Of a DNA stretch of 64,000 bases, positions 1 to 9,927 are shown piece by piece. The DNA is taken from contig NW_024468255.1 of NCBI RefSeq assembly GCF_002104995.1, positions 186,001 to 250,000 on the forward strand, in the 5' to 3' direction. A model generated the notes under the pieces. The model had not been told where the DNA came from. It searched no databases and was given only the letters and a program-made list of their open reading frames with translations. Numbering within the stretch: position 1 is the first letter of the stretch; each line of letters begins with the position of its first letter. The position numbers and the translations under genes were made by a program. Origin of the DNA: Linderina pennispora. Its lineage: Eukaryota; Kickxellomycota; Kickxellomycetes; Kickxellales; Kickxellaceae.

Positions 1-34
1 GGAGTATGGAGTATTTGGGGGAACTGCACCATCT

Positions 35-42
35 TATATAAA
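35..42 (+). promoter_or_regulatory. TATA box of the first SH3-CHAP gene
   Basis: A TATATAAA-type element lies about 110 bp before the ATG at 152. The five related genes at 43.6-51.6 kb have TATA elements 72-102 bp before their ATGs, so this fits a shared core-promoter layout. Confidence 0.6.
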
Positions 43-151
43 GCGTGCCGATTACCGGCTGGTCCACATTGTCAACACCAACCGACATACCCTTTCCTCT
101 ACCTAACAACCGTAAACGAAACAAACCCCTTCCCCTCAAGTTCCTTCAGCC

Positions 152-889
152 ATGAAGTTCACGGCAATCGCAACACTCTTCCTCGCCACCATCTCTCCGC
201 TGGCGGGCGCCTACCCCATCTATAAGGCTGATACTGTCAACTGCCGCTCCAGCCCCAGCACCTCGGGCAATGTGGTCAAGACCTACAAGAAGGGCGATGA
301 CATCAAGCTCACCTGCCAGATCTCCGGCGAGACCATCAAGGGCAATTCGCTGTGGGGCAAGACCTCGGACGGCTGCTACGTTGCCGACTACTACACCAAG
401 ACCGGTTCCACTGGCCTTGTCACCGGACGGTGCAGCACCGATGGCGGCTCATCTGGTGGCGGCAGCAGCGGCGGTGGCAGCTCTGGGTCGGCTGGACCTA
501 TGACCAACGACTACCCGTACAAGAACAGCTGCGGTCCCGCTGACAAGTGGCTGTACTTCAAGTGTCAGTGCACGTCGTTTGTCGCCTGGCGTATCAACTC
601 GCGCCTGGGCATCAATTTCCACAACAAGTACAAGGGCAAGGCTTGGGGCAATGCCAACCAGTGGGACGAGGCTGCCCGTGCCTCAGGTGTCAAGGTCGAC
701 GGTACTCCGACGCCTGGCTCCATTGCGCAGACCAACAAGGGCGGCGGCGGCGCAGGCCATGTCGCCTGGGTCGCCAAGGTTTCCGGAAACAGCGTCACTA
801 TCGAGGAGTACAACTACGGCGTCTACAGAGGATATGGTACTCGTACTGTCCCCAAGAGCACCTTCAACTATATCCACCTCAAGTACTAA
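152..889 (+). CDS. Secreted SH3-like plus CHAP domain cell-wall hydrolase
   Basis: A 245-residue protein. Residues 1-20 form a signal peptide ending near GAYP. Residues 24-95 are a Cys-rich bacterial-type SH3 module (NCRSSPSTSG, VVKTYKKGD, GCYVADYY). A Gly/Ser linker covers about 97-114 and a CHAP domain about 118-245. The CHAP catalytic residues can be seen: Cys140 in QCTSF, His203 in GHVAWV and an acidic/Asn cluster at 218-221 (EEYN). CHAP enzymes are cysteine amidases or endopeptidases that cut peptidoglycan cross-links, and fungi have no peptidoglycan, so a secreted antibacterial role is inferred. The start is the only ATG that gives a clean signal peptide. The gene is convergent with the dehydratase gene that follows. 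Its first 95 residues nearly match the copy at 43644-44360, while its CHAP half matches the copy at 45071-45808. Confidence 0.9.
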   Translation: MKFTAIATLFLATISPLAGAYPIYKADTVNCRSSPSTSGNVVKTYKKGDDIKLTCQISGETIKGNSLWGKTSDGCYVADYYTKTGSTGLVTGRCSTDGGSSGGGSSGGGSSGSAGPMTNDYPYKNSCGPADKWLYFKCQCTSFVAWRINSRLGINFHNKYKGKAWGNANQWDEAARASGVKVDGTPTPGSIAQTNKGGGGAGHVAWVAKVSGNSVTIEEYNYGVYRGYGTRTVPKSTFNYIHLKY

Positions 890-969
890 TACCATCGCCT
901 GCAAAGTGGCATCTGGGCCGACAACTCCTTCGCAGTAGAAGCTGCTACATGCTTACAAGTTCAATATAT

Positions 970-2013
970 TTAGAGTTTGGGTGCCTTTACCGACTTTAGA
1001 ATTTCCTCAAACTTGTTGTCGAATGCCAAGTCGACCTGCTCCAAAACACTGGTTGACTGGGTCGCTCTCCCACACTCCTCATATGCTAAGAACGACGCGT
1101 GTCTGGTGATAGTGCATGCAGCAAATGCCGCCAGCATAGGGATCTCGTCTCCATTAATCTCGCCGGTGTGCTTCCATGCGTTGGCCTTGTACCGCTCGCC
1201 CCAAGCCAAGAACGTAGCAATGGCGCCGCTGAGGATGTCGCCCTGGCCGCCGCACCGCCTGAGTCCGCCGACCTCATCGCAGATAAATAGACGGTCGCCG
1301 TTGCTGATTATATCGGATTTGCCCTTGCGCACCACGGTGACTCCACCAAGGGCATTGGAAACAAGCTGGGCAGCGATTTCGGGTGCGTCGCTGCCATTTG
1401 GATCCACATCCAAGGCCTTGGCAAGGCGGTTGAACTCCGGTGCGTTGGGTGTAAGTATGGCGTTCTTGTACCCATGGATGATTTCAGGAGAGTCGGCCAC
1501 GATGGCCAGCGAGTCAGCGTCCAGGACTACCGGAATCGACAGCGAGCGGGCATGCTTAATAGCGCGCTTGACGCTCTCCCTCATATTCGGATCGTTGCCC
1601 AGACCAGAGCCCACCGATACGGCATGAATTTTTGCCAGCAGTGGCTTCAGCTTCTCATCGACATCTTCCAGACTCCGGTCGGTGTTGGAAACAGAGCGCA
1701 GATACGGGTTGACGATCAGGTCGGGCGAGTACGCCTTGATGACAGACGCAGCATCCTTCTCGCATACGACATAAGCGAGGTCTGCACCCAGGCGCAGGGT
1801 GGTGGAGGCGGCAAAGTAGGGCGCACCTGTGTACTCCTCACACCCGCCTATGGCAGCAATTCGGCCACAGTCGCCCTTGTGCAAGTTGTAGGTGAGGGGC
1901 GGGATAAGCTGGGCGATGGTCTGTAGGCGGGGCCGGTGCGTACTCATTTTTCCAGCGACTAACGGAGCTAATAGACCAACTGAAGTATACGAACGTTGGA
2001 ATGCGCGAAGCAT
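970..2013 (-). CDS. NNRD: ATP-dependent (S)-NAD(P)H-hydrate dehydratase
   Basis: A 347-residue member of the YjeF C-terminal/CARKD ribokinase-like family. It repairs hydrated NADH and NADPH (NADHX, NADPHX) at the cost of a nucleoside triphosphate. Visible family motifs are GSGLGNDP, VLDADSLAI, LTPNAPEFNRL and the phosphate-binding GGQGDILSGAIA near the C terminus. The length fits eukaryotic stand-alone dehydratases. The N terminus (MLRAFQRSYTS) is basic and hydroxylated like a mitochondrial presequence, and a second Met at residue 23 (MSTHRP) could give a cytosolic form by alternative initiation; that is inference. There is no YjeF-N epimerase domain here, so the epimerase should be encoded elsewhere. 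Confidence 0.92.
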   Translation of the reverse strand: MLRAFQRSYTSVGLLAPLVAGKMSTHRPRLQTIAQLIPPLTYNLHKGDCGRIAAIGGCEEYTGAPYFAASTTLRLGADLAYVVCEKDAASVIKAYSPDLIVNPYLRSVSNTDRSLEDVDEKLKPLLAKIHAVSVGSGLGNDPNMRESVKRAIKHARSLSIPVVLDADSLAIVADSPEIIHGYKNAILTPNAPEFNRLAKALDVDPNGSDAPEIAAQLVSNALGGVTVVRKGKSDIISNGDRLFICDEVGGLRRCGGQGDILSGAIATFLAWGERYKANAWKHTGEINGDEIPMLAAFAACTITRHASFLAYEECGRATQSTSVLEQVDLAFDNKFEEILKSVKAPKL

Positions 2014-3251
2014 TAGAGCAACAAAAAATACATTTAATACTCAGAAAAAGGCGGAGTTGAAAGCTGGTGCTTTAAAATACTAGCCGCAGTGAGCACCCAC
2101 ACTTGCAGAGGTCTAGGGGTTATGTCACGCCTCCAGTCAGTGTTGGCATCCACAAGCGCAGTTTTTGATTCCGGCTGATCAAATGAATTAGAGTGGGTGG
2201 CATGGCAGCCTGGTCCAGCAAATGAATAGGTAGGCAATATATGCTGGAGGGCTCTAGTAGTCTGATTGAGACGACTAGCTCTGCTGGTTTGAACCCGGCC
2301 TGCATGTTCTCAAGCCCGAATCTAGGCAACTCAGGACCCCACACCGATCACTCCCCCTTTTTGAGACTGAGTTGGCCTCCAGCAAGGATTTTGCTGGTTA
2401 AAGGCTACAAAATTTTTGGCAAGACATATGTATGCAGAGCTGAAGTGGAGAACAAATCTCCACACCAGCGCCGAGTATCCACAAGCCCAATGGCGCTCTG
2501 CATCACCCACCAAGAGAGAAGGGTGAGCGGATACAAAGCAAAACAGGATACACCCTGCCTCCACTGCAGGATCATGGCAAAGGCAGAGCCCTGGAGGACT
2601 CTGTCTATATAAACCCCATCACCTCCAGGAACTGAACGGTAAGTACTGGAATCGGAGGCCCCCAACGCAGTCAGGATGATTTCCTGTTGTTAGGATAGTA
2701 ATAATATGAGAAAGTTAGAATGTACATAGAAATGTTTAATTAAGGCGATATTTTGCAACTGGAGAGGAAAGGCAAAGGGAGAGGAAAACTACGAACACTA
2801 TGTGGTGATCTCTAAGGGTTTTGTTGCCACGCTCAGATGCCACGTAGCAACGAAACTAGGGGCAGCATGCTGTGGTAATACCGATTATGCAGCTTCTCAT
2901 GGCAGCTCCATTGGTTCAGTGCGAGAGCTACTCTCATTGTCGGCCGATGTGACGACTGACATGGTATCGCCATACTGGACACAATTGGCTGCGCAACACT
3001 AGGGAGAGAATGGAAAAGAAAGAGTATACAAGAGCTATGTATACCCTGAGATATTTATACAATGTCGTCTGGATGCTGTGATATTATCAAAGGCAACGAT
3101 GTCACACTATATACTCAGTGATATCAGCTTAGGCGCTGGCAGGGAGCCTCCAGACACTCATCCTGCGCAAGAGCACCAAGGCCAGTAGCTGGGACTAAGT
3201 GATGATATAATATGTGTTCGTCTGAAAGAGGGGTTTAGGGCTTTGTGTGAA
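2014..3251. other. Intergenic region, no supported gene
   Basis: This 1.24 kb stretch holds the promoter of the dehydratase gene and the downstream flank of the antiporter gene. An ATG-initiated open frame at 2241-2612 (123 codons) has no recognisable domain, and its composition does not look coding. No RNA gene or repeat was seen. Confidence 0.5.
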
Positions 3252-5795
3252 TCAGTGCTGTCGGCGTGAAGCTGAGGCAGCAGCGTTGGCAGCCGCATCC
3301 CTGAGCCTGCGGAGCCGGGTGCCGAACCGTGGTCTGAGGTAGTCAATGAAATTATCCTCAACATTGTTGTCACGGAATGACTCTTCAGCACCCTCATCCG
3401 CTGGATCGTCGTAGTCCACCAACTCGCCCTGCTCAGTCTTGCCTACCGGGTTGCGCCGGTTGCCTACAAATTCACACATCTGCGACTCGCCTGTTACCGG
3501 ATCCGAGATCCGCCGCATGCGCCTATGGCGTAGCCTGTGTGTGTGGGTTGGCAGGGAGGACCGCTCGGATCGCTCATCAATATCTACGCCATAGTAGTCG
3601 GAGATACCGGGGGCTGTGCCATGGTGAGCGGCCTGGGCTGCTAGTGTGATGCTGTGGTGGGTGTTTCCAGAGTGGACCGAGGTTGGTGGCGAGTTGCCGC
3701 TGGGTCCTATACCTAGATACACGCGCTCAGGTGGCTCTGGGCTGCTCATGGCCGTTCTTGGCCGCCCTGCGTCCTGCTTAGATGCTTGCCGCGATGCGAT
3801 GATCTTGTCTGCGGCAAGCACCAGTCCGTCGTCCGAGTCATCAACAGGTGATGATTCCTGGCTGTCTCCGGTCTCTCCCTGCTCCTGGCTACGGGTCTTA
3901 TCGATGGCGACCGCCGGTGGCTTGTGATCTGGTACCGCCAGCGCCTCATGGGCCACTTCGTCGTCTCTGTCAGGGCCTGCATAGTACTCATGGTGCTTGG
4001 TCTTTACACGCACACCGCGGTGTCCGCTGCTTGCAACTTCTTCCTCCGACTCGGGGGACCTGTCAGAGATATCGGTTGAGCTATACCAGCGTGGGCGCTG
4101 GGTACTCGAATCGGCTGTCAGATGAGAGTATTGCGGGCCACTGAGCAGCGTGGGTGGGACCTGGGACTGGCTCTGCCGATTTATGTCCGCTAACCGGTAG
4201 TGGATATCCATCTGGTTTCGCTCCACTCGCGGTGTATCGTCGATCGTGATGGTCCTGGTGAGATCAAGTGGTGCTGCAGGTTCATCATCTTCGGCCTTGG
4301 TATTATCGGTGCCGTCGAAATATGCAGATGTGGTTCCAGGTGACTCTTGCGAGTCGGATACAGGCGGCTTGAACTCGTCGACAATACTCATATGGCTGCC
4401 AATATTGGGCAGATGCACACCGTGGATCCCATCGTTCGCTTGCCGCGATCCAGCAAACGAGAATCTGCTGGCAATCCCACTGCGTAGGGACAGAGTTGAG
4501 AATGATCGGCTGCGGCTCCGGACAACCTTGCCGATATAGAGCAGCGGCAGGGTGATGCCGTGTACCAAAACAGACGACAGGATCAGGAAGATAATAACGG
4601 GCTGGATGATCTCTCGCGACCGGATGTGGAATGCATCGGGCTTCTTCTCGATCTCCTCGAGCACGGTCTCAGCAAAGAAAATGGCGCCCACGCCAATGGG
4701 CCCAAACCACCCGGCAAAAATCGACTGCCGGTAATTGCGCAGCGCTGGAATAAACCGCGTCAGTAAAATCACAACCGGGATTCGCCTCAAGCACAGCACG
4801 GCGATGGCGCACACAACCAGGCGCCACGGTGTGATCATAAGGTCGGGCTGGTTGAACTGGTCCCAAGGAATGATGGTGCCAAAGTATATAAAGAAGGCAA
4901 CGTTAATCAGCGAGTCGAGCACCTCCTGGAAATGCGCATCCTTGGTCTCCTCGCGGAACCAGTCGTCCCAGGTGAACGAGTGGCCGGCAATGAAGCATGC
5001 GAGCACATCGTCGCTGCCAATGAGCTGCAAACAGCCAAGCAGGAAAATCGACAGGCCGATGGTGAATCCCAGGAAGGACTCCTTATCAATGAGGTCATAT
5101 GCTTCCGACAGCCGAAGCAGCTTGCGTGCGATATACCCTACTGTGATGCCGATTACAACCGATAGGAGAATCTGGTAGCACCATGTCCAATAGAACCACC
5201 GTGCGACAGCATGCCTAGCTGTGAAAGTTTCATCCAGCAGGTACAGTGCCAAGAACATGAATGGCAATCCTAGGCCATCATTGACGCCGGATTCCGCAGA
5301 CAGGGCATCGCGCACATTTTTCGGCACATTGGATTCGGCATACCGGCCCTTGACCACCGAGTTGGCCAGAATTGGATCGGTTGGTGCCGCGCACGATCCG
5401 ATTAGCAGCGCCTGCTTAAAGTCAATGTCAAACATTAGCTTGATGAATGCTGCTGTTACCAGCCACATGGCGACCATGACGGGGCCCAATAGGATTGACA
5501 TTGACCGCCACTTGCGCACCATGTAGCGTCGTGGCAGAGTAGCGCCAGCAGCCATGACCTGGATCCCAATGACATAGCGGGCAAACTCGAGTGTGAATTT
5601 TTCAACGTTCGTCCATTTGTGCGGGTCCACAAGCCCGATTGCCTTGGGGCCGATGGCGATGCCGAACGCGGTGGCCACGAGGGACTCTGACAAAAATAGC
5701 CGCTCCTTTATGAATCCCGAAACAAGCCCGTATATGCAAATGAAACCGCCGAGGAATGCAGGGACTACCTTTGAAGCGTTTTCTTCGGCTCCCAT
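3252..5795 (-). CDS. NHA1: Plasma-membrane Na+/H+ (alkali cation/proton) antiporter
   Basis: An 847-residue protein of the fungal NHA1/Sod2 branch of the CPA1/CPA2 antiporters. About the first 430 residues contain 11-12 hydrophobic segments. The ion-binding core is visible at CAAPTDPILANS (Asp140) and ESGVNDGLGLPF (Asn172-Asp173). The rest is a long hydrophilic cytosolic tail rich in Ser, Asp, Glu and Pro, typical of fungal NHA1 proteins, where it serves in regulation and scaffolding. The family exports Na+, Li+ or K+ in exchange for protons. The ATG at 5795 precedes the first membrane helix directly and no intron is needed. The gene is divergent from the citrate carrier gene, with 704 bp between start codons. 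Confidence 0.93.
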   Translation of the reverse strand: MGAEENASKVVPAFLGGFICIYGLVSGFIKERLFLSESLVATAFGIAIGPKAIGLVDPHKWTNVEKFTLEFARYVIGIQVMAAGATLPRRYMVRKWRSMSILLGPVMVAMWLVTAAFIKLMFDIDFKQALLIGSCAAPTDPILANSVVKGRYAESNVPKNVRDALSAESGVNDGLGLPFMFLALYLLDETFTARHAVARWFYWTWCYQILLSVVIGITVGYIARKLLRLSEAYDLIDKESFLGFTIGLSIFLLGCLQLIGSDDVLACFIAGHSFTWDDWFREETKDAHFQEVLDSLINVAFFIYFGTIIPWDQFNQPDLMITPWRLVVCAIAVLCLRRIPVVILLTRFIPALRNYRQSIFAGWFGPIGVGAIFFAETVLEEIEKKPDAFHIRSREIIQPVIIFLILSSVLVHGITLPLLYIGKVVRSRSRSFSTLSLRSGIASRFSFAGSRQANDGIHGVHLPNIGSHMSIVDEFKPPVSDSQESPGTTSAYFDGTDNTKAEDDEPAAPLDLTRTITIDDTPRVERNQMDIHYRLADINRQSQSQVPPTLLSGPQYSHLTADSSTQRPRWYSSTDISDRSPESEEEVASSGHRGVRVKTKHHEYYAGPDRDDEVAHEALAVPDHKPPAVAIDKTRSQEQGETGDSQESSPVDDSDDGLVLAADKIIASRQASKQDAGRPRTAMSSPEPPERVYLGIGPSGNSPPTSVHSGNTHHSITLAAQAAHHGTAPGISDYYGVDIDERSERSSLPTHTHRLRHRRMRRISDPVTGESQMCEFVGNRRNPVGKTEQGELVDYDDPADEGAEESFRDNNVEDNFIDYLRPRFGTRLRRLRDAAANAAASASRRQH

Positions 5796-6499
5796 CAGTA
5801 TATGAAAAAAAGAGATACAAAAATTGGAAAAGTGCGGAAGAAAGAGAGGGCTATTAAAAGCTTGTGCTAGCCGACGACAGGGTAAGGAATATTTTTTTAC
5901 GATGAATCGTGGAGAGTTTACAGGTGGGCGGCACTCTCCTATTTATACCCGGCTTCCCCAAATAATACCGGCACAGGGAACACAATCTTTTTGATGAGAT
6001 GGTGCCAAGCAGGCGTGTTGGGAAACTTCTATATAGGTACGACCTGTGCCATCTCCCATGGTTCATCGATGTGCTAATTTCTGTCTCCGAGTAAAAGTGG
6101 TTCTACAAAGAGCTCCCCTCATGACTTGACATAGAAGCAATGCAGCTTCTTTTTTGAGATCCGTGTGGACCTTTTTCCAAAACAAGAAGGTCTCTTACTC
6201 TTGGACCTTCGCTACTGAAAAACACCGCATGTGTAAATCGGTGATGTCAGATGGGGCTGGTTGAGGGTGCTTTGGTGGCTGCGTGCTGGGGAAAACGGGA
6301 GGGCGCGGATTGAATACCAAGGACTGTTCCCTGCTGTGATTACTCGATCCGGTCTGGGGATCAAGTGGACCAGGAGCTGGCTTTTTGACTTCTGGATCGG
6401 GGGCGTATAGAAAAAAAGTGCAAAGCGATTCACAGCGATCTGGCGACCACCAGTGCTCTTGTCTCTGCTTCAACTCTTTTTTCTTTTTGTCACACAGCC
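5796..6499. other. Divergent promoter region between NHA1 and the citrate carrier
   Basis: A 704 bp gap between two outward-facing start codons. It must carry both promoters. No ORF, RNA gene or clear repeat was found. Confidence 0.5.
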
Positions 6500-7461
6500 A
6501 TGGCAGAGGTCAAGCAAAAGGTAGGCATGGGGCGGCACGCGCTAGAAAGAATTCATTTCACCGTGCTGACATGCATGCATACAAACGGTAGACCAGTGCC
6601 GTGCACTCGCTGCTGGCAGGAACAATCGCAGGTGCAGTGGAAGGCGCCATCACATACCCCACGGAGCTGGTCAAAACAAAAATGCAGTTGCAAGGCTCGA
6701 AGCAATATGCGCTGCAGGGCGGTCACATCTACAAGGGCCCCATCGACTGTGTCAAGACAACAGTCCGCACTCAGGGCATCACCGCGCTCTACCGCGGCCT
6801 GGCCCCGATGCTTATCGGAAATGCAGCCAAAGCCGGCGTCCGGTTCCTCACCTACGACTCGATAAAGGCCAAGCTGCGTGACGAGAATGGGAAATTAACG
6901 ACCCCGCGGATGATGCTCGCCGGCATGTGTGCAGGGATCGTCGAAGGAGGCAGCGTGGTGGCGCCAACGGAGACGATAAAGACCAGACTTATCAATGACC
7001 AGTGTATGCCCAAGCCCGTGTACAGAGGTGCGGTGGACTGTGTTCAGACGATTGTGAGGACAGAGGGCGTCGCCGGAATATACCGGGGGGTTGTGCCCGT
7101 GATGGCCCGACAGGGCGCCAACTCGTGTGTACGGTTCGCTGCGTACGACACACTGAAGCAGCAGCTAATTAAACGGACCGGGTCCAAGGATCTGCCGTTT
7201 GTCTACTCGTTTGGACTCGGGATGGCTGCTGGTACCATCACCGTGTATGCAACCATGCCACTGGACGTTGTAAAGACACGGATGCAGAGCATGGCAGCCA
7301 AGCTTGAGTATCGCAGCTCGCTGCACTGCGGCTGGAAGGTTGTCACTGAGGAGGGCGTCTTTGCGCTGTGGAAGGGCGCAACCCCTCGGCTGTCACGCCT
7401 AATGTTCTCGGGTGCAATTGTGTTTGCCGTGTATGAGGAGGTCATGAAGATTCTTCAATAA
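6500..7461 (+). CDS. CTP1: Mitochondrial tricarboxylate (citrate) carrier, two exons
   Basis: Two exons, 6500-6520 and 6592-7461, are separated by a 71 bp intron (donor GTAGGC, branch-like GCTGAC at 6565-6570, acceptor GGTAG). The join keeps frame and reads MAEVKQKTSAVHSLLAG. The product has 296 residues, as expected for the SLC25 family. It has three mitochondrial-carrier repeats with the Px[DE]xx[KR] signatures PTELVKTK, PTETIKTR and PLDVVKTR. The sequence around the first repeat (AGTIAGAVEGAITYPTE) matches the citrate/CTP1 subfamily, which exchanges citrate for malate or other carboxylates across the inner membrane and supplies cytosolic acetyl-CoA. Without the intron the reading frame lacks a start ATG. 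Confidence 0.92.
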
Positions 7462-7465
7462 AAAG

Positions 7466-8416
7466 TTACTTTGAGTAGTCGTAGAATCCGCGGCCAGTCT
7501 TGACACCCAGGTGGCCGTTCTTGACGAGCTCGTTGAGCTTCCCGCTGCTGACAAACTGCTTATCGCCCTTCAGGCCCTCGCCCTCGGTGTACCAGCCATC
7601 GACGATGAACTTGACTGTGTCCAGGCCGACATAGTCCAGGAGCTCAAACGGCCCCATGGGGTATCCGGCGCCGAGCTTCATCGCCGTGTCGATATCCTTG
7701 GCCGAAGCCACATCGCGCTCCAGCAGTCGAATGGACTCCATCATGTATGGCAGCAGCAGCCGGTTTACAATGAACCCGGGTGTGTCCTTGCAAACGGCCG
7801 GCGACTTGCCAATTGCCTTGACAAAGGCGACAGCATTGTCGACAGCTTCCTGGCTGGCTTCCTCGGTGCGCACAACCTCAACCAGCTTCATCTGCGGCAC
7901 CGGGTTAAAGAAGTGCAGGCCAATGAACCGCGCCTTCTGCTCGGCCGTCAGGGGCGTCGCAATGGCCTTGATGGGCAGCGAGCTGGTGTTGCTGGCCAGG
8001 ATGGACCCCTCAGGAGCGGCCTTCGCCAGCGATGCAAACAGATCCTGCTTGACCTTGATGTTCTCGACGATTGCCTCGACGACCAGATCCGCCTGCGCGA
8101 CACCCTCAGCCGGATTTGTCGTGGTGCGGATGCGCGACATGACCTGCTCGACAAACTCGCTCTGCGCCTTTGCGTCGTCAGCAAACTTTTTCTTGGCCAC
8201 GCGCTTCAGCGATTTCGAGATATAGCCCTTGCCGCGATCCAGGGCCTCCTGGTTGACGTCAACCAGAGTGACGTCGTGCTTGCTGGTCGCAGCTACTTGC
8301 GCGATACCCGAGCCCATCTGCCCGCCGCCAATGACTGTCAGGCGGTTGATGGCTGCGCTGGAGTACAGACGACTGGACAGAGCGCGGGTGGCACGGAAAG
8401 CAGCAGGCGAAAACAT
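7466..8416 (-). CDS. HADH: Mitochondrial 3-hydroxyacyl-CoA dehydrogenase
   Basis: A 316-residue protein. The preferred start is the ATG at 8416 ([20 protein letters not shown]), which gives an arginine- and serine-rich presequence followed at once by the Rossmann fold. Upstream codons stay open to 8629, but the only earlier Met codons add a sequence unlike the family. NAD-binding [13 protein letters not shown] sits at about 28-40. The family motifs [24 protein letters not shown] and [14 protein letters not shown] follow, and the C-terminal helical domain has [16 protein letters not shown]. The enzyme oxidises L-3-hydroxyacyl-CoA in fatty-acid beta-oxidation; a 3-hydroxybutyryl-CoA preference is possible. 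It ends 4 bp after the convergent citrate carrier, so the two 3' untranslated regions must overlap. Confidence 0.93.
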   Translation of the reverse strand: MFSPAAFRATRALSSRLYSSAAINRLTVIGGGQMGSGIAQVAATSKHDVTLVDVNQEALDRGKGYISKSLKRVAKKKFADDAKAQSEFVEQVMSRIRTTTNPAEGVAQADLVVEAIVENIKVKQDLFASLAKAAPEGSILASNTSSLPIKAIATPLTAEQKARFIGLHFFNPVPQMKLVEVVRTEEASQEAVDNAVAFVKAIGKSPAVCKDTPGFIVNRLLLPYMMESIRLLERDVASAKDIDTAMKLGAGYPMGPFELLDYVGLDTVKFIVDGWYTEGEGLKGDKQFVSSGKLNELVKNGHLGVKTGRGFYDYSK

Positions 8417-8976
8417 GGGTTCAAAAAGGTAGTCCAAAAATGATGATAAAGGGAAGCAAGGGCGCAAGGTGGCCACGGCTTTTGACGGTTTTCTGACTAC
8501 GCCAGAGGGCATGTGCAGGCCCATGTGAAATGCAGTAGCGATTGCGAGCCTGCACGTGAGCCCGAGCAGCGCCAAAGCCGGAGGAACCGGCTCTTGAAGC
8601 GGAGCGTGTGCACTGCCTCGGATGAGCACGTGAAAATGCTAAAAGCCATTCCCACTTTCGCTCGTGACGTCGACGGGTCAGCAACTCCTTAATCTGCAAA
8701 TTCCTTCAGTAGCGCCGGCGCTGTGGCCCGATAATCTGCGGACCACCGCTGCTACCAAACGTGGCGAGGGCGCCAGGGCTACTGCAAAAAAGTAACCCGC
8801 CCTTTTCACCGAGCACCGAGATTAGAAGAATTTATAATCGGAGAGTGCTGATTAGAAATGCTGACTATTTCAAGTCAGGATTGCGCGCTTTGCTATTTAA
8901 ATTGCACCAGCAGTTGTCTTGTATAGGGGTGCCTCGTTTCGTTTTAAACCCATCCAGCCCCCGCCCTTTTCTGACA
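8417..8976. promoter_or_regulatory. Divergent promoter with two CACGTG boxes
   Basis: A 560 bp region between the HADH gene (minus) and the dioxygenase gene (plus). CACGTG palindromes lie at 8553-8558 and 8627-8632. They are sites of the bHLH (Cbf1-like) class in fungi. A weak TATTTAA element lies near 8893, about 80 bp before the plus-strand ATG. Regulatory use is inferred from position only. Confidence 0.45.
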
Positions 8977-9927
8977 ATGACCCTGTCTCTCAGAAAACGC
9001 CTGTACTTCATCCTTTTGCCGCTTCTTTTTGTGCTCTTTGGCCGCATCTACCAACGACTCTTTCCCACTACCAGCACCATACAACAAACTATGACCTCAT
9101 CGACTCAGCGCATGCCTGTGTTTTTTGTCAGCCATGGCGGGCCAAACCTCCTTGACGACAACGAGTACCCGTACGACGAGCCCGTCGCCAAGGGGCTTCG
9201 CGCCATTGGTGACCAGATTAAGGCCCTTAAGCCCCGCGGAATGGTCATTATCAGCGGTCACTGGGAAGCTGGCCGCAACTCGCTGCAAGTCAACAGCAAG
9301 AGCGCCATCCCGCAGCCACTGATTTATGATTTTTACAACTTTCCTGCGTGGATGTACCGCGAGCAGTTTGAGCACAAGGTCGACCCGGCTCTGACCCAGC
9401 GTGTGGTCGAGCTTGTTGCCCAAAAGAACATCGAGATAGAAGCCGTCGACCGCGGGCTCGACCACGGCGTCTGGGTGGTGATGAAAAAGGCAGGCCTTGC
9501 CGACGCTGGATTCCCAATCACCCAGCTGTCCCTCTACAAAAGCGACTCTATGGAGGACCATGTCAGGCTGGGCGAGCTCCTGCAGCCGCTACGCGACGAG
9601 GGTATTGTGGTTGTGGGAAGCGGGATGGCTGTGCACAATCTGCGCGACTTGTTCGGCCCTGGCGGAAGCCGTAGCGGTGGCGTACGCCCGTATGTTGCGC
9701 CATTCGACAAGCAAATCGACGAGGCGGTGCTCGGTGATGGTGCCAAACGCCGCGATGGCGTCCTGGCGCTGGCAAAATCCGAGTTACTGCGCAAGGCACA
9801 CCCAACACTCGAGCATCTGATGCCGCTGCATGTGGCTGTAGGTGCGGCCGGCCCTGGCACCAAGGGCACCAAGCTCGTCCACGAGCATATGCTGTCGTTG
9901 AGCTGGTCATGCTACCGTTTCGAGTAG
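8977..9927 (+). CDS. LigB-family extradiol dioxygenase (4,5-DOPA dioxygenase-like) with N-terminal membrane anchor
   Basis: A 316-residue protein starting at ATG 8977. Residues 1-24 (MTLSLRKRLYFILLPLLFVL) form a basic-hydrophobic anchor. The catalytic domain starts near residue 47 with PVFFVSHGGPNLL. Metal-ligand and family motifs can be seen: SHGGP, ISGHWEA, DHGVWVVM, SGMAVHNLRDL and LMPLHVAVGAAG. LigB class III enzymes open catechol rings with non-haem metal; the DODA branch includes plant betalain and fungal dopa dioxygenases and many zinc-type enzymes of unknown substrate. Most members are soluble, so the anchor is unusual. A second in-frame ATG (MTSSTQRMP, residue 39) would give a soluble form of standard length, so alternative starts are possible. 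The substrate is unknown. Confidence 0.85.
   Translation: MTLSLRKRLYFILLPLLFVLFGRIYQRLFPTTSTIQQTMTSSTQRMPVFFVSHGGPNLLDDNEYPYDEPVAKGLRAIGDQIKALKPRGMVIISGHWEAGRNSLQVNSKSAIPQPLIYDFYNFPAWMYREQFEHKVDPALTQRVVELVAQKNIEIEAVDRGLDHGVWVVMKKAGLADAGFPITQLSLYKSDSMEDHVRLGELLQPLRDEGIVVVGSGMAVHNLRDLFGPGGSRSGGVRPYVAPFDKQIDEAVLGDGAKRRDGVLALAKSELLRKAHPTLEHLMPLHVAVGAAGPGTKGTKLVHEHMLSLSWSCYRFE

Noticed and set aside
2241-2612. A 123-codon ATG frame upstream of the dehydratase gene
   Set aside because: No domain, signal peptide or paralogue, and its composition is not coding-like.
8417-8629. An N-terminal extension of the 3-hydroxyacyl-CoA dehydrogenase
   Set aside because: The extension does not resemble the family, while the ATG at 8416 gives a proper mitochondrial presequence.
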